Notes under the pieces: generated by a model
Seen by the model: the letters and a program-made list of their open reading frames with translations, nothing else
Database searches by the model: none
What the model was told of the DNA's origin: nothing
Translations under genes and position numbers: made by a program
Assembly: GCA_907164885.2 (NCBI GenBank)
Contig: OU015493.1
Coordinates: 218,588,741-218,652,740 of the forward strand
Reading direction: 5' to 3'
DNA: 64,000 nt
DNA from: Dolomedes plantarius
Taxonomy: Eukaryota > Arthropoda > Arachnida > Araneae > Dolomedidae
Part shown: positions 53,549-63,715 of the stretch, piece after piece
How positions within the stretch are numbered: the stretch's first letter is position 1
Layout: every line of letters starts with the position of its first letter

Positions 53549-55182
53549 TGTAGCGTGGAATTTAACTCTACAGTTAACGTGTGCTAATTTTGCCCCAATT
53601 TAATCTAGAATTTATTTAATATCGGGAAATACTTTAATTCAGTCACATTGTCAAGCAATATTTTACGTTAACAGGTGTGTTTCTAAGCCCTTGCTTTGAA
53701 TTCCGAGTGGTCTTCCTTAACGACATCTTTGCTCATTCGTGCACATCTGAGCTTAAATAGAATCAGCTCGATATTGTTGAAGAAACCATTACAGTTCTCT
53801 TGTTGCAAGGATTTCTTTAAATTACGGTGTCCTGTTTGTGGGCTAACAAACAGCGTACCATCTATCAAAATCCCTTTCGAAAGCAGTTAGTCATTTACGC
53901 GGCGCTCAAGGCGACGTATCCATAATGCATGCCGTTTCACATGCCCCCAAAGGCAGTACCGTGAATGGTATCTGTGCAGCTTCTGGGAAAACCGCTTTGG
54001 CGATAAATCGCCAAATTTTGGTGAATTTCAAAAGTCGCCAGGTCTCACCTGCTCAGCCAATCACCGCTTTTTAAATTTGCCGCGCCTTTACGTCATAGGC
54101 AGAGGGTTGCAACTTTTCGCCTGTTATCGCTCTTTTAACTTAATGCGCGTCCTGCCGTCACACTAGATACGCTACGACGCTTGGCATCTTGCACACAACT
54201 TTCGTGTAACCCTCGCTCCCACTACTCCTGTCTGAGAAAGAACTTGGATACAGATCACGATTTTTGCTAGATATATAGGTCGTGCCTTTTAGAAGCCCCT
54301 CCAGAATCTGGCCCTTCTTGCCTAATTCTGTGAGGAGGCTATACCATTTTCTTTATATGTATAGACCATGACGGTCATTTTGTCTTCTAACTGAATTTAC
54401 TGTTATGTGAGAACTTCACTGAAGAAGTTACGTTATGTACTGTAGTAATCTTGTACTACGTAAGGCCTAGTAAATAATAGAATAAATTTGTTTCGACCTA
54501 GAAAAACTGAGTTAAGTGTAGTTAATTTGTTTGACTTAATATCTTGCCGGGATAGTAGTCGACGGTGGAGCTGCCTGTGGTTATTTGCATTACTTCGCTG
54601 CCACTATTTCACGATCAATTATCGGCAAACACGAACTGAAGAGTCCAGACCTCGAATGTATTTATCTTCATTACGTTACTGGCTTGTTCGTATATATGGT
54701 TTATGGCATTCCTGGCAATACCTGGGGTATTTCATCAGTTCCCTTGAGTTCCGGCTGGCAGATGTCCTAGATGCGGTGGACCTTCATCGAAGCGTTAATG
54801 ATTCATTTTTTTTGGGGAACGATTCATGCTTATTGACAGAGTACATCGTAGATATATTCATCATAGACTTTCGGCCGCCTTTTCCTTGTAAGAACATTGT
54901 GTAGTCGAACTTCCGTTACAAACTATTGTGCCGTTCCTTCGCCAGTATAAACTACTATGCCGTTTTACTCCCTCGATATGATGCAGTAATATTTTTCGTG
55001 AACAGACAATGGCATGTAACCATTCCTTTTATTGAGAAAGAACACTTACTGTCTCCTATACTGATAAAGGACAATTTCACTTGCACAGATTGCAGTACCA
55101 TTACCATCTTTCTCACTACAGATTAGTACCGTTCCCTTCCGTCTTTAGTACAGAATTGGTACCTTCTTATTTCTTCAATACA
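53549..55182. mobile_element. Solo LTR, 1634 bp
   Basis: Starts TGTAGCGTGG and ends CTTCAATACA (TGTA/TACA ends), with a 5-bp target duplication ggtac on both sides (53544-53548, 55183-55187). Removing one copy of ggtac and the insert rejoins the LINE reading frame exactly. There is no internal gag or pol, so it is a solo LTR from an unidentified LTR retrotransposon. It is more GC-rich than its surroundings. The ORFs within it (for instance 54488-54904) have no family motif. Confidence 0.8.
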
Positions 55183-56080
55183 GGTACCTACGTAAAGCTC
55201 TTATTCATAGGGATTTGGCTATCGAACCAATTCGACATCATATTAAAGATCTGGCTACGAAATTTTACAATAGGATATACTCAATTAATAACGAAGAACT
55301 TGCTAACCTGCCTGATTATGATCCTAGGGAGTGCTGTAGGCGCCCGAAGGCTACTTTGGTTATGAACCCCGGCCTTGTTCTTGTTCGGTAATTCCTTTCC
55401 TTATCAAAATTCAAAATTACAATAGCCCGACTACTTCTAGTTTCCGATCTGTCTTTCTTTTTCGATCGTTCCTCTTTCTAGCATGCGATTCCCTCTCGGA
55501 CCAGCTGGTTGCTGGAGAAAGGGATTGATAACCTATTCCCGAAATTCCAATCCTGCTTGCTTTCCTCTTTGATTTCGTTACTCGCACCTTACGGACTTCG
55601 GACCTACTGCCCTTTCGTGTAACTTCCACTAACTTGTTTTTTATCCCAATCATATTCCAAATTTACCGTCTTCAAGTTTTTGAATTTTTTTAAAATTATT
55701 ATTATTACTATTATTATTTATTTATATAATCTCATGTTTCACCCCTTGTTTAAATTATCCATTATCATTTAAGTTAGCCATGCCACATTGGTTACTCGTA
55801 CTCGTTCTAGTTAATTAGTTGATTTTTCAACTAATTAATTTATTCTTTCTCCCTCAATCATTGTCAACACTATTTGTAAACTTGAGAACGGTGACATGGA
55901 CATGGACAAAAAGTTTTCATGAGGTTCCAAATAGGGCTAAGCAAGCCCTATACCCTCGGTATGGATATGGGAAGCACTGAAGCTTTTCTCGCATGGTCCA
56001 AGAAGAAATCAAACAAGTTTTAAAAAAAAGTTACAAAATAAATTAAAGAAGTTACAAAAATAAAAATAAAAATGTTAGAA
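55183..56080 (+). pseudogene. Jockey-like LINE copy 1, part d (C terminus and 3' UTR)
   Basis: The frame resumes with HRDLAIEPIRHHIKDLATKF, NLPDYDPRE and RRPKATLVMNPG, with a TAA at 55389-55391. The same ending is seen in LINE copy 2. About 0.7 kb of presumed 3' UTR follows, to an A-rich tail near 56056-56080. The exact 3' end and a target duplication were not found. Confidence 0.85.
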
Positions 56081-56653
56081 TTTAGTAAGTTAAAGTTAAC
56101 ACAAAATTAAATCAGCAAGACTTGTCAAAAAAATGTTCCAATACGATAAAATAAAAAGCAAAATATAAATTTTAAACTCTCAAAAGTCGAAGACGAGCCA
56201 CAGAGGACCGCGAGCAGCAAAGATATTAAATGCTGGGATCAAATCCAGGATGGGAAAGAACTATCAAGCAACCCGTGCTTGAAAATAATCGGAAAAGGGA
56301 AGCAAGATGATAAATTTGTATTACAGAGGTTAAAAAAGATCAAGCTTAACTACTGGTCGAGAGCAAAATGTGTCCCGCAACCTGATTGGTTGACGAAACA
56401 GGATCCAGGAGCTAAGAAGATATTATCAGAGAGGACGGCTCACAATTTGACCATGAGGATTCGCAGAGGCATATTACACCAACGAGACGACACACGCTTT
56501 TTTTAAAAAAAGGTAGTAAGAGGACTTTTTTTAAAAAAAGGTAGTAAGGATGTGACTGCATATAATTAGGAAAAATGGGGGGGGGGATTAAGCGGTCTAG
56601 AAAGAATTTAAGGAAAACGGAATGACAAAAAGAAAGAAAAAAGAAATTTTAAA
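56081..56653. other. Intervening sequence, probably LINE copy 2 3' UTR in part
   Basis: Holds a 76-codon plus-strand ORF (56279-56506) without a family match, a duplicated 28-bp phrase (gacttttttt with aaaaaaaggtagtaag) near 56500-56550 and a run of about 10 G near 56577-56587. On the minus strand it follows the LINE copy 2 stop. Confidence 0.4.
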
Positions 56654-57087
56654 TTAGGGGAAAGAAGAGTTGGGAGTAATCCCAGTGTCAAGCACCAGAG
56701 TCGCTCTAGGTCTACGATAAAATTCTCTATTGTCATAATCAGGAAGATTGGCAATTTCTTCATTAGGAGTGGAGTAAAGACTATTATAGAATTTAGTGGC
56801 GAGATTAATTATAGTCAGGCGAATGGGTTCAATACTTAGATCTTTGTGGAGGGAGTAGTTAGTTTTATATCTATTGGCTTTAGTGATTAGACGTAAGGTT
56901 TTATTTTGTGTGCATTGCAATTTCTGGACATGACTGTTAGCTGCTGACCCCCATACAGGTACTGCATAAAGAAGTATAAGTCGAAGTACTGTTTTGTAAA
57001 GCAGAAGTTTATTTTCTATACTCATCTCCTTCTGGAACAGGAGGTGGGCGATATCTTTTCTAGCTTTAAAAAATTTGCAGATATTAT
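56654..57087 (-). pseudogene. Jockey-like LINE copy 2, C-terminal part
   Basis: The minus-strand frame reads KFFKARKDIAHLLFQKEMS, LLLYAVPVWGSAANSHVQ, LSIEPIRLTIINLATKFYNS and RRPRATLVLDTG, ending at a stop near 56654. It is the same family as copy 1, clearly diverged. Upstream it is cut by a Helitron at about 57088 and resumes at 63716. Confidence 0.92.
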
Positions 57088-57272
57088 TCCCCTTATAGTT
57101 GCCGTGTTCTGTGTATGTCTCTGTCAAGTAACGCTTCCGGAGCGACCGCATCACAAATATATCAGCCTATATTAATCTCACGTGCAAAAATACAATAATA
57201 AACAGAAATTATAAACACCAAAATCGTTTGTTTAAAAAATTTGTAGGTTTAGTTAATTGTTATTTAATGCAC

Positions 57273-57425
57273 GTGTATACATCTTTAAAATTCATGAAAA
57301 TAAAAAAAATTCTTAACCGCGACTGCAGCGTTGCCTACCGATTCCAATCATTGAATGTCCGTGTATACATCATTAAAATTCATGAAAATAAAAAAAATTC
57401 TGAAACGCGATTGCAGCGCTGCCTA
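57273..57425. repeat. 88-bp direct duplication in the Helitron
   Basis: gtgtatacat at 57273 and 57361 begins two copies with period 88, both containing ttcatgaaaataaaaaaaat and a GACTGCAGCG or GATTGCAGCG motif. The second copy is incomplete. Confidence 0.85.
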
Positions 57426-57462
57426 AATAGACTGCAAAATTTTTTTGCACGTGAGTAATTTG

Positions 57463-57931
57463 TATGGGACCCTGAAAGGCCGCTGCCTAGCGCACTCCCC
57501 ACCGCCGAGAGCGATACGGTCGGACCAGGAGAAGGGCAGATAAGATTTGGAGGCGAACGAGAGCAGAGGCTCGCGCGCCAGAGTTTAGGAAGGAGTTCCT
57601 AAGAGCGAACGGGGAAGAGACCCCCGGAGATTGGGCCTAGCTTGTAGCTACGTTCCGAAGGGAGGCGATAGTGAGCTCCCGTGTTGAGGGTCTGAGTGAC
57701 TCCAGAAGTCCAGGCCGATTGGGTGCTTGGCACTATTGTTTTTACCTTAAGAGGTCAACCGTTATATGTTAAATGTAATTGTGAATCGTCTTGTCAACTT
57801 TAAATAAATATTCGTTGTTACTGTTCGTGAGAGACTATTTATGAGTTATCATGAGTCTTGTATTGAATGTGGGGTGCTAGATTGCTATATCAGACGACTA
57901 GTTTAGCTTAATCTAAAGGAGGCATCCCACA
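57463..57931 (+). repeat. Gypsy 5' LTR
   Basis: Begins TATGGGACCCTGAAAGG and ends GGCATCCCACA. AATAAATATTCG near 57804 may include the poly(A) signal AATAAA. Confidence 0.95.
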
Positions 57932-57934
57932 TAG

Positions 57935-57948
57935 TGGTGTCAGAAGTT
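57935..57948 (+). promoter_or_regulatory. Gypsy primer-binding site
   Basis: TGGTGTCAGAAGTT lies three bases after the LTR and starts TGG, the complement of a tRNA CCA end. The implied tRNA 3' end is ...CTTCTGACACCA, possibly a leucine tRNA; I cannot confirm the species. Confidence 0.7.
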
Positions 57949-58162
57949 AAAGGTGTAGTGAACGCGAGTGACAAACTTGTGAAAGCGTGAAGTGCGATCG
58001 AACGGTACAAACTAATTAAAATTGTGAAACTAATTTGAATTTGTGAAACCGAGTTAAAGTGTGCCCTGGATTACAAACGGATGGTGTGGAGATACCAACG
58101 GTAACCGGAGGACTGAGAGAAACATCGAGCGACGTAAGTACATTATTTCTATCATAATAAAG

Positions 58163-61100
58163 ATGTCGTACTTAACCAGTGCCAAAAAGGCAGACTTATT
58201 AATTTTGGTAGATGAATTAGACCTAGAGGCCCCAGAGAACCCTAAAGTCAAACAATTGACTACCCTGATCACTACATCAGAGGGTTACGACGAGGAGTAT
58301 GTGAAACCCCTCCTGGCAAATATTAAGGCTGAGCGAGAAGCTCTTGAGGCCGAAGCCAAAAAGCTTGAAAAGCTAGAAACCGAGAAAAGGCAAAAGCGTG
58401 AAAAGTTAGAAGCCGAGAACAGGCAAAAGCAGGAAAAGTTAGAAGCCGAGAACAGGCAAAAGCAGGAAATGTTAGAAGCCGAGAAAAGGCAACAGGAATT
58501 TGAATTACGAAAATTAGAGCTAATGCATGCGTCGGCGCGAAACAATGAAACAGTAGTACCCGCGAGTTCAGTTAATAGTATCAAAAGTGAAAGCATAATC
58601 AAACTCATCAATAAGTACGAACCAAACAGTGACATTAGTGTATACCTGTCCTTGTTTGAGAGGCAGATCAAGCGCGTCGACATTCCCAAAACAAATTGGG
58701 TCACGTATCTAATGGGACTGCTGCCGATGGACATAGTCCATTTAATAGCACGAGAGCCTGAACCCGAGGCAAACGACTATGAGTACATCAAAAGATTATT
58801 ATTAAAAAGGTTCCGCTTAAGTCCCGAGCAGTTTAGACAAAAATTTTCTACCCACAAGAAAGAACCATCAGCTTCGTGGCGCGATTATTCGTTCGAATTA
58901 AATAATTTTCTAGAAGAATGGACCAAAGGTCTTGAAGTCTTAACATTTGAAGACCTAAAACAACTAATAGTCGTCGATCAAATAAGACGCAAAATTCCGA
59001 GCGATATGAAAGAGCATTTTGTTGATGACTTGCCTAAAATTAAGAAAGTAGACGAATTGGTAGTCAAATTAGATGACTATGAAGCGGCGCGCAGTAATAT
59101 CAAGAGAGCACCAAGCCAAGACGTTAGAGTTCTAGGGTACGAAAATAAAATGCGTGGAGCGCAAGAATTTGACAAGTACAAGATACAAACGGCGGATCGT
59201 ACGCGATACAACGCTGGTAATTCGAGCCGTGCCCCACCAAATAACACAAACCCAAATTCATTTCGTCGAAACGACACTGAAAAGAGTCACATCCAACAGA
59301 AAAGCATGAAGCCCAATTTAAAATGTTTTTCCTGCGGCGAGTCGGGTCACAAGGCATTTTCTTGTGCAAGAAAACATGAAAAATCAGTCTGTTTCAGGTG
59401 CCAAGGGACAGGACATAGAAGCGAAAATTGTCCGCAAAGAGAAGTGAACAACACCCTCATAAGCAATTTAGAAAGTGGTTCTAGCAAAATCCAAAAACGA
59501 GTAGAAATATTGGGGAAAAGTGCAGATGCATTACTAGATAGCGGCAGTGAAGTTAGCCTGCTAAAATATGATTTTTATACACTTATTGGGTCGCCTAAAT
59601 TAAGTTTCGATAAAGTGTCTCTATTGGGTATAACTGGAAAAGAAGTTACCCCACTTGGTTTCTTCAATGCAGAATTATTGATTGATGAATGTATAATTAA
59701 TACAAATATTTATGTCATGAAAGAATTGTATAATGATTTTGTAATAGGGGCTGATGTAATCAACCAGCTCGATATCACAATAACTGAAAACGGAGTCACC
59801 GTTCTAGGGAAGCGCAATAAATTCAGGGTAGGCTTTGCGACTATTACAGACGCAAGTACGAAAACAGAAAATCCTTTACGTGATCAAAGAAAATACTTCC
59901 GAGTTTCCGATGTGATTTTCATGCAACCAGAAATTTCCCTTTCCTCTCCGAAGCGGGAGAGAGAAGCCAGGCATGCACAATTTTGCCCACCCAGTTCGAA
60001 AGAGAGCAATGACCCGCAAATACCACCCCCCACTGAGCTGTTGCGCCCAGTCCCCCTGATATCTGAAACCACGCTGCAGAGGGACATGTTTTTGGCTGAG
60101 ATAGCGAACGGAATCTCCCTAGAAGAAATAGACGTTAGCCACGTCCTGTGTAAAGAAAGGAAGAAAACATTAATGCAACTCGTCAACGAATATAAACCAC
60201 GCAAAGTAAAAAGTACAAATTTAAAAATGTCGATAATTTTAAGCGATGAATCGCCTGTTTCCCAGCGACCTAGAAGAATGTCCTTTTCAGAGCAGTTATG
60301 TATAGATCAACAAATCCAAGCTTGGGAAAAAGAGGGCATCGTTCAGGAAAGCTCATCAAATTTTGCAGCGCCAGTCGTATTATGTAAAAAGAAAGACGGG
60401 TCTATGCGACTATGCGTAGATTACAGACGTCTAAACAAAAAAATAATTCGCGATAGGTTCCCTTTGCCTTTAATAGAAGAGGTGTTAGATAGTATTGAGA
60501 AGGCACAAGTGTTTACTTCATTGGATCTAAAAAATGGGTTTTTTCACGTAGATGTAGATGAAAAGAGTAGAAAATACACTTCATTCATCACACATAACGG
60601 ACAGTGGGAATTTCGCAAAGTTCCATTTGGCTTATGTAACAGCCCTAGTGTTTTTCAGAGATTTATAAATACCGTTTTTAAAGACCTATTAAGAGATAAG
60701 ACATTGACGATTTACATGGACGATGTAATCATCCCATCAGAATCTGAAGAAGAAGGATTAGAGAAACTGGAGCGAGTATTGAAGGTAGCGTCAGAATACG
60801 GGCTAGAGTTCAATTTTAAAAAATGCCAGTTCCTAAAACGTAAAATCGAATTCCTTGGATACCTGATTGAAAACGGCACAGTCCGACCATCAGCAACGAA
60901 AACTGCAGCCGTTAAGAACTTTCCAGAACCTAAGAATGCCAAACAGATGCAGAGTTTTTTGGGACTAACAGGATATTTTAGAAAATTCATTCCCCAATAC
61001 TCTAGAATTGCTAAACCTCTAAGTGACCTTTTGAAACGCGACACAGATTTTAAATTCGGTCCAGAACAAAAGGAAGCTTTCCACACATTGCGGGAAATAT

Positions 61101-62743
61101 TAGCGAAAAGCCCAGTTTTACACATCTATAGACAAGGAGCTGAGTTAGAGCTGCACACAGACGCAAGCAGTCATGGGTTTGGAGATGTTCTGCTCCAGAA
61201 ATCAGATGATGGAAACTTTAACCCTATCCACTACATGAGTAGGAAAACGACGCCCGCACAGACAAAATATTGTAGCTATGAATTGGAGGTACTTGCAATA
61301 GTTGAAGCGCTTAAAAAAATTAGGAATTATGTGTTGGGCACTAAAATAAAGATCATCACAGATTGTGCAGCGTTCCAGAAAACCTTAGACAAAAAAGAAC
61401 TTTCACCGAAAGTGGCAAGATGGGTTCTGTTTTTACAAGAATTTGATTACGAGATAATCCACAGACCCGGCAAACAAATGCAGCATGTGGATGCATTAAG
61501 TAGAAACACGGTATTAATGGTGACGTGCAAATATGATGAAGTGACATCAAAAATTGCAGCAGCACAAAATGATGATGACTATATAAAGGCGATCAAGGCA
61601 CTAGTTGAGAAGGGTGAGAGTAAAGATTACCTGACCAGAAGAGGCATTTTGTATAAATTTGAAAATGACCGCGAACTACTCATGGTGCCTCAAGCCATGC
61701 ACAAAGAAATTATTAGAGAGGTTCATAACAGAGGACATTTCGCGACAGCGAAAACGGAAGCCATACTAAAGCAAGATTTTTTCATTCCTCAAGTTAAGAA
61801 ACAAATTGAGAGAGTTATTGCTAATTGCGTCAAGTGTATATTATGTAATAGGAAACGAGGCAAAAGTGAGGGATTCTTGAATCCAATACCCAAAGAAGGT
61901 ATTCCGTTAGACACATACCACATCGACTTCATAGGGCCAATGCCCTCCACCAACAAAAATTACCAGTATATATTTACTGTCGTCGATGCTTTCACTAAAT
62001 TTGTTTGGCTATATCCTGTGAAATCAACATCGACTAAAGATGCTATCGAAAAACTGAAGGTGCAACAGAACACTTTTGGGAATCCTGCAAGAATAATCAG
62101 TGATAGAGGTACCGCATTCACCTCCCACGATTTCGAGACCTTTTGCGAAGACGAAGCTATTGAACACGTTAAAATTACCTCTGGAATCCCGAGAGGAAAT
62201 GGGCAGGTAGAAAGAATGCACGAAACCCTCATACCGATCCTTACCAAGCTTAGCATAGATGATCCTAAAACGTGGTACAAGCACGTATCAGCTGTACAGC
62301 GCGTAATGAACAGCACTGCATCAAGGAGTACCAGTTTCACACCTTTCGAGTTACTGACCGGAGTAAGGCTGAAAGATAAGACTGACATAAGAATTAAAGA
62401 GATTTTAGAACAAGAAAATATTGACTCCCTAATGAAAGACAGACAACAGACCAGAGATCTGGCGAAGCACAATATACTCACAATGCAAGAGGAAAACCGC
62501 AAGACATTCAACAGAAGACGCAAGAGTGCACCTACATACAAACTGGGTGATTTAGTAGCAATACAAAAGACACAATTTGGAACGGGAATGAAATTGCGCC
62601 CAAAGTTTCATGGACCATACGAAATCATCAAAATCAAACCGCACGACAGATATGACGTGCAGAAAATTGGTAATCATGAAGGACCAAATGCAACCTCTAC
62701 CGCAGCTGATCACATGAAACCATGGTCCACTGGCTCAGACTAA
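58163..62743 (+). CDS. Gypsy Gag-Pol polyprotein, 1526 residues, complete
   Basis: The frame is open upstream to 58061, but the first ATG is 58163 (MSYLTSAKKADLL). Order: an N-terminal charged coiled coil with four 11-residue repeats (58367-58498); Gag; two zinc knuckles CFSCGESGHKAFSC (from residue 388) and CFRCQGTGHRSENC (from 410); aspartic protease DSGS with Asp 459; reverse transcriptase with SLDLKNGFFH and YMDD at 851-854; RNase H (HTDASSHGFG, SYELEVLAIVEAL, TDCAAF); integrase zinc site (HNRGHFATAKTE ... CVKCILC); catalytic Asp 1255, Asp 1314 and Glu 1350 with D,D35E spacing; GPY/F module (FHGPYEIIKI) near the end. All catalytic residues are present. The single fused frame, integrase last, is Gypsy order. 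Likely product: the structural and enzymatic polyprotein for copying the element. Confidence 0.97.
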   Translation: MSYLTSAKKADLLILVDELDLEAPENPKVKQLTTLITTSEGYDEEYVKPLLANIKAEREALEAEAKKLEKLETEKRQKREKLEAENRQKQEKLEAENRQKQEMLEAEKRQQEFELRKLELMHASARNNETVVPASSVNSIKSESIIKLINKYEPNSDISVYLSLFERQIKRVDIPKTNWVTYLMGLLPMDIVHLIAREPEPEANDYEYIKRLLLKRFRLSPEQFRQKFSTHKKEPSASWRDYSFELNNFLEEWTKGLEVLTFEDLKQLIVVDQIRRKIPSDMKEHFVDDLPKIKKVDELVVKLDDYEAARSNIKRAPSQDVRVLGYENKMRGAQEFDKYKIQTADRTRYNAGNSSRAPPNNTNPNSFRRNDTEKSHIQQKSMKPNLKCFSCGESGHKAFSCARKHEKSVCFRCQGTGHRSENCPQREVNNTLISNLESGSSKIQKRVEILGKSADALLDSGSEVSLLKYDFYTLIGSPKLSFDKVSLLGITGKEVTPLGFFNAELLIDECIINTNIYVMKELYNDFVIGADVINQLDITITENGVTVLGKRNKFRVGFATITDASTKTENPLRDQRKYFRVSDVIFMQPEISLSSPKREREARHAQFCPPSSKESNDPQIPPPTELLRPVPLISETTLQRDMFLAEIANGISLEEIDVSHVLCKERKKTLMQLVNEYKPRKVKSTNLKMSIILSDESPVSQRPRRMSFSEQLCIDQQIQAWEKEGIVQESSSNFAAPVVLCKKKDGSMRLCVDYRRLNKKIIRDRFPLPLIEEVLDSIEKAQVFTSLDLKNGFFHVDVDEKSRKYTSFITHNGQWEFRKVPFGLCNSPSVFQRFINTVFKDLLRDKTLTIYMDDVIIPSESEEEGLEKLERVLKVASEYGLEFNFKKCQFLKRKIEFLGYLIENGTVRPSATKTAAVKNFPEPKNAKQMQSFLGLTGYFRKFIPQYSRIAKPLSDLLKRDTDFKFGPEQKEAFHTLREILAKSPVLHIYRQGAELELHTDASSHGFGDVLLQKSDDGNFNPIHYMSRKTTPAQTKYCSYELEVLAIVEALKKIRNYVLGTKIKIITDCAAFQKTLDKKELSPKVARWVLFLQEFDYEIIHRPGKQMQHVDALSRNTVLMVTCKYDEVTSKIAAAQNDDDYIKAIKALVEKGESKDYLTRRGILYKFENDRELLMVPQAMHKEIIREVHNRGHFATAKTEAILKQDFFIPQVKKQIERVIANCVKCILCNRKRGKSEGFLNPIPKEGIPLDTYHIDFIGPMPSTNKNYQYIFTVVDAFTKFVWLYPVKSTSTKDAIEKLKVQQNTFGNPARIISDRGTAFTSHDFETFCEDEAIEHVKITSGIPRGNGQVERMHETLIPILTKLSIDDPKTWYKHVSAVQRVMNSTASRSTSFTPFELLTGVRLKDKTDIRIKEILEQENIDSLMKDRQQTRDLAKHNILTMQEENRKTFNRRRKSAPTYKLGDLVAIQKTQFGTGMKLRPKFHGPYEIIKIKPHDRYDVQKIGNHEGPNATSTAADHMKPWSTGSD

Positions 62744-62879
62744 ACTCTCAGAGTCACGACCAACTGTAAATAGTTATTCGTTCTGTTTTGTTTTGTGTTT
62801 TTTTTTTGTATTTTCATGTTTTAGGTAGAAAGATCGATTACTGCTGTCGAGGACGTCAGCCTGGGCAGGAAGGCCGAGC

Positions 62880-63348
62880 TATGGGACCCTGAAAGGCCGC
62901 TGCCTAGCGCACTCCCCACCGCCGAGAGCGATACGGTCGGACCAGGAGAAGGGCAGATAAGATTTGGAGGCGAACGAGAGCAGAGGCTCGCGCGCCAGAG
63001 TTTAGGAAGGAGTTCCTAAGAGCGAACGGGGAAGAGACCCCCGGAGATTGGGCCTAGCTTGTAGCTACGTTCCGAAGGGAGGCGATAGTGAGCTCCCGTG
63101 TTGAGGGTCTGAGTGACTCCAGAAGTCCAGGCCGATTGGGTGCTTGGCACTATTGTTTTTACCTTAAGAGGTCAACCGTTATATGTTAAATGTAATTGTG
63201 AATCGTCTTGTCAACTTTAAATAAATATTCGTTGTTACTGTTCGTGAGAGACTATTTATGAGTTATCATGAGTCTTGTATTGAATGTGGGGTGCTAGATT
63301 GCTATATCAGACGACTAGTTTAGCTTAATCTAAAGGAGGCATCCCACA
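62880..63348 (+). repeat. Gypsy 3' LTR
   Basis: Same ends and sequence as the 5' LTR. It is preceded by a weak purine-rich stretch (GGGCAGGAAGG near 62862), the likely polypurine tract. Confidence 0.95.
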
Positions 63349-63428
63349 TTTGTATGATTTTTTAATCTGATTTTCTTTAGTTTATATATTTTATTTTTGC
63401 TTAATATATTTATACATAGCATATTTAT

Positions 63429-63500
63429 AGCATATTAGTTAGATTGTATGCATAGCATATTAGTTAGATTGTATGCATAGCATATTAGTTAGATTGTGCA
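63429..63500. repeat. 25-bp minisatellite, nearly three units
   Basis: agcatattagttagattg starts at 63429, 63454 and 63479; the third unit is incomplete. It lies in the right part of the Helitron. Confidence 0.9.
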
Positions 63501-63715
63501 AGTCGGATTGAAAAATCAGCGGTAAGCATGCTTTTTTTTCCAAGAAGACGTTATTTTAAATTATAAACTCGAATTTTTACATTTTAAACTATAACATCGG
63601 ATAGAAAAACAGCTAATATTCTGTAAAAATTTCTAATATTTAAACAATGTTATGAAGCTTTTTTTATTGGAACTGTTCAATTATTTACCGTCAAGTTTTG
63701 ACGGGTACTATCTAG

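Larger units (their letters stand above)
57463..63348 (+). mobile_element. Intact Gypsy-type LTR retrotransposon
   Basis: LTRs at 57463-57931 and 62880-63348 (469 bp each) are identical as far as I can read. The flanks share tttg (or tttgta, depending on whether the LTR is taken to begin TATGGGA or TGGGA). The internal region has a primer site, one open Gag-Pol frame and no envelope gene. Identical LTRs and a complete frame mark it as the youngest element here. It is GC-richer and better coding than everything around it. Confidence 0.97.
57088..63715 (+). mobile_element. Helitron in LINE copy 2, itself split by a Gypsy element
   Basis: The left end TCCCCTTATAGTTGCC and the right end, a hairpin CCGTCAAGTTTTGACGG then GTACTATCTAG before T, fit a Helitron. 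The Helitron proper is about 57088-57462 plus 63349-63715 (some 740 bp) and non-coding. It holds an 88-bp tandem duplication and a 25-bp minisatellite. The exact left boundary is uncertain by one or two bases. Confidence 0.82.

Noticed and set aside
54488..54904. A 138-codon ORF inside the solo LTR
   Set aside because: No recognisable motif, and the surrounding segment is explained by LTR ends and a target duplication.
56279..56506. A 76-codon ORF as a possible small gene
   Set aside because: No family resemblance, low-complexity neighbours and likely LINE 3' UTR context; kept only as a remark.
58285..58734. A 149-codon minus-strand ORF under Gypsy gag
   Set aside because: It is the reverse of the repetitive coiled-coil coding sequence; its repeats mirror the 33-bp units.
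61960..62541. A 193-codon minus-strand ORF under the Gypsy integrase
   Set aside because: It lies wholly opposite a well-supported catalytic domain and has no family motif.
63429..63500. Regular 25-bp repeats as a CRISPR-like array
   Set aside because: The units are contiguous without spacers, in a eukaryotic Helitron; it is a minisatellite.
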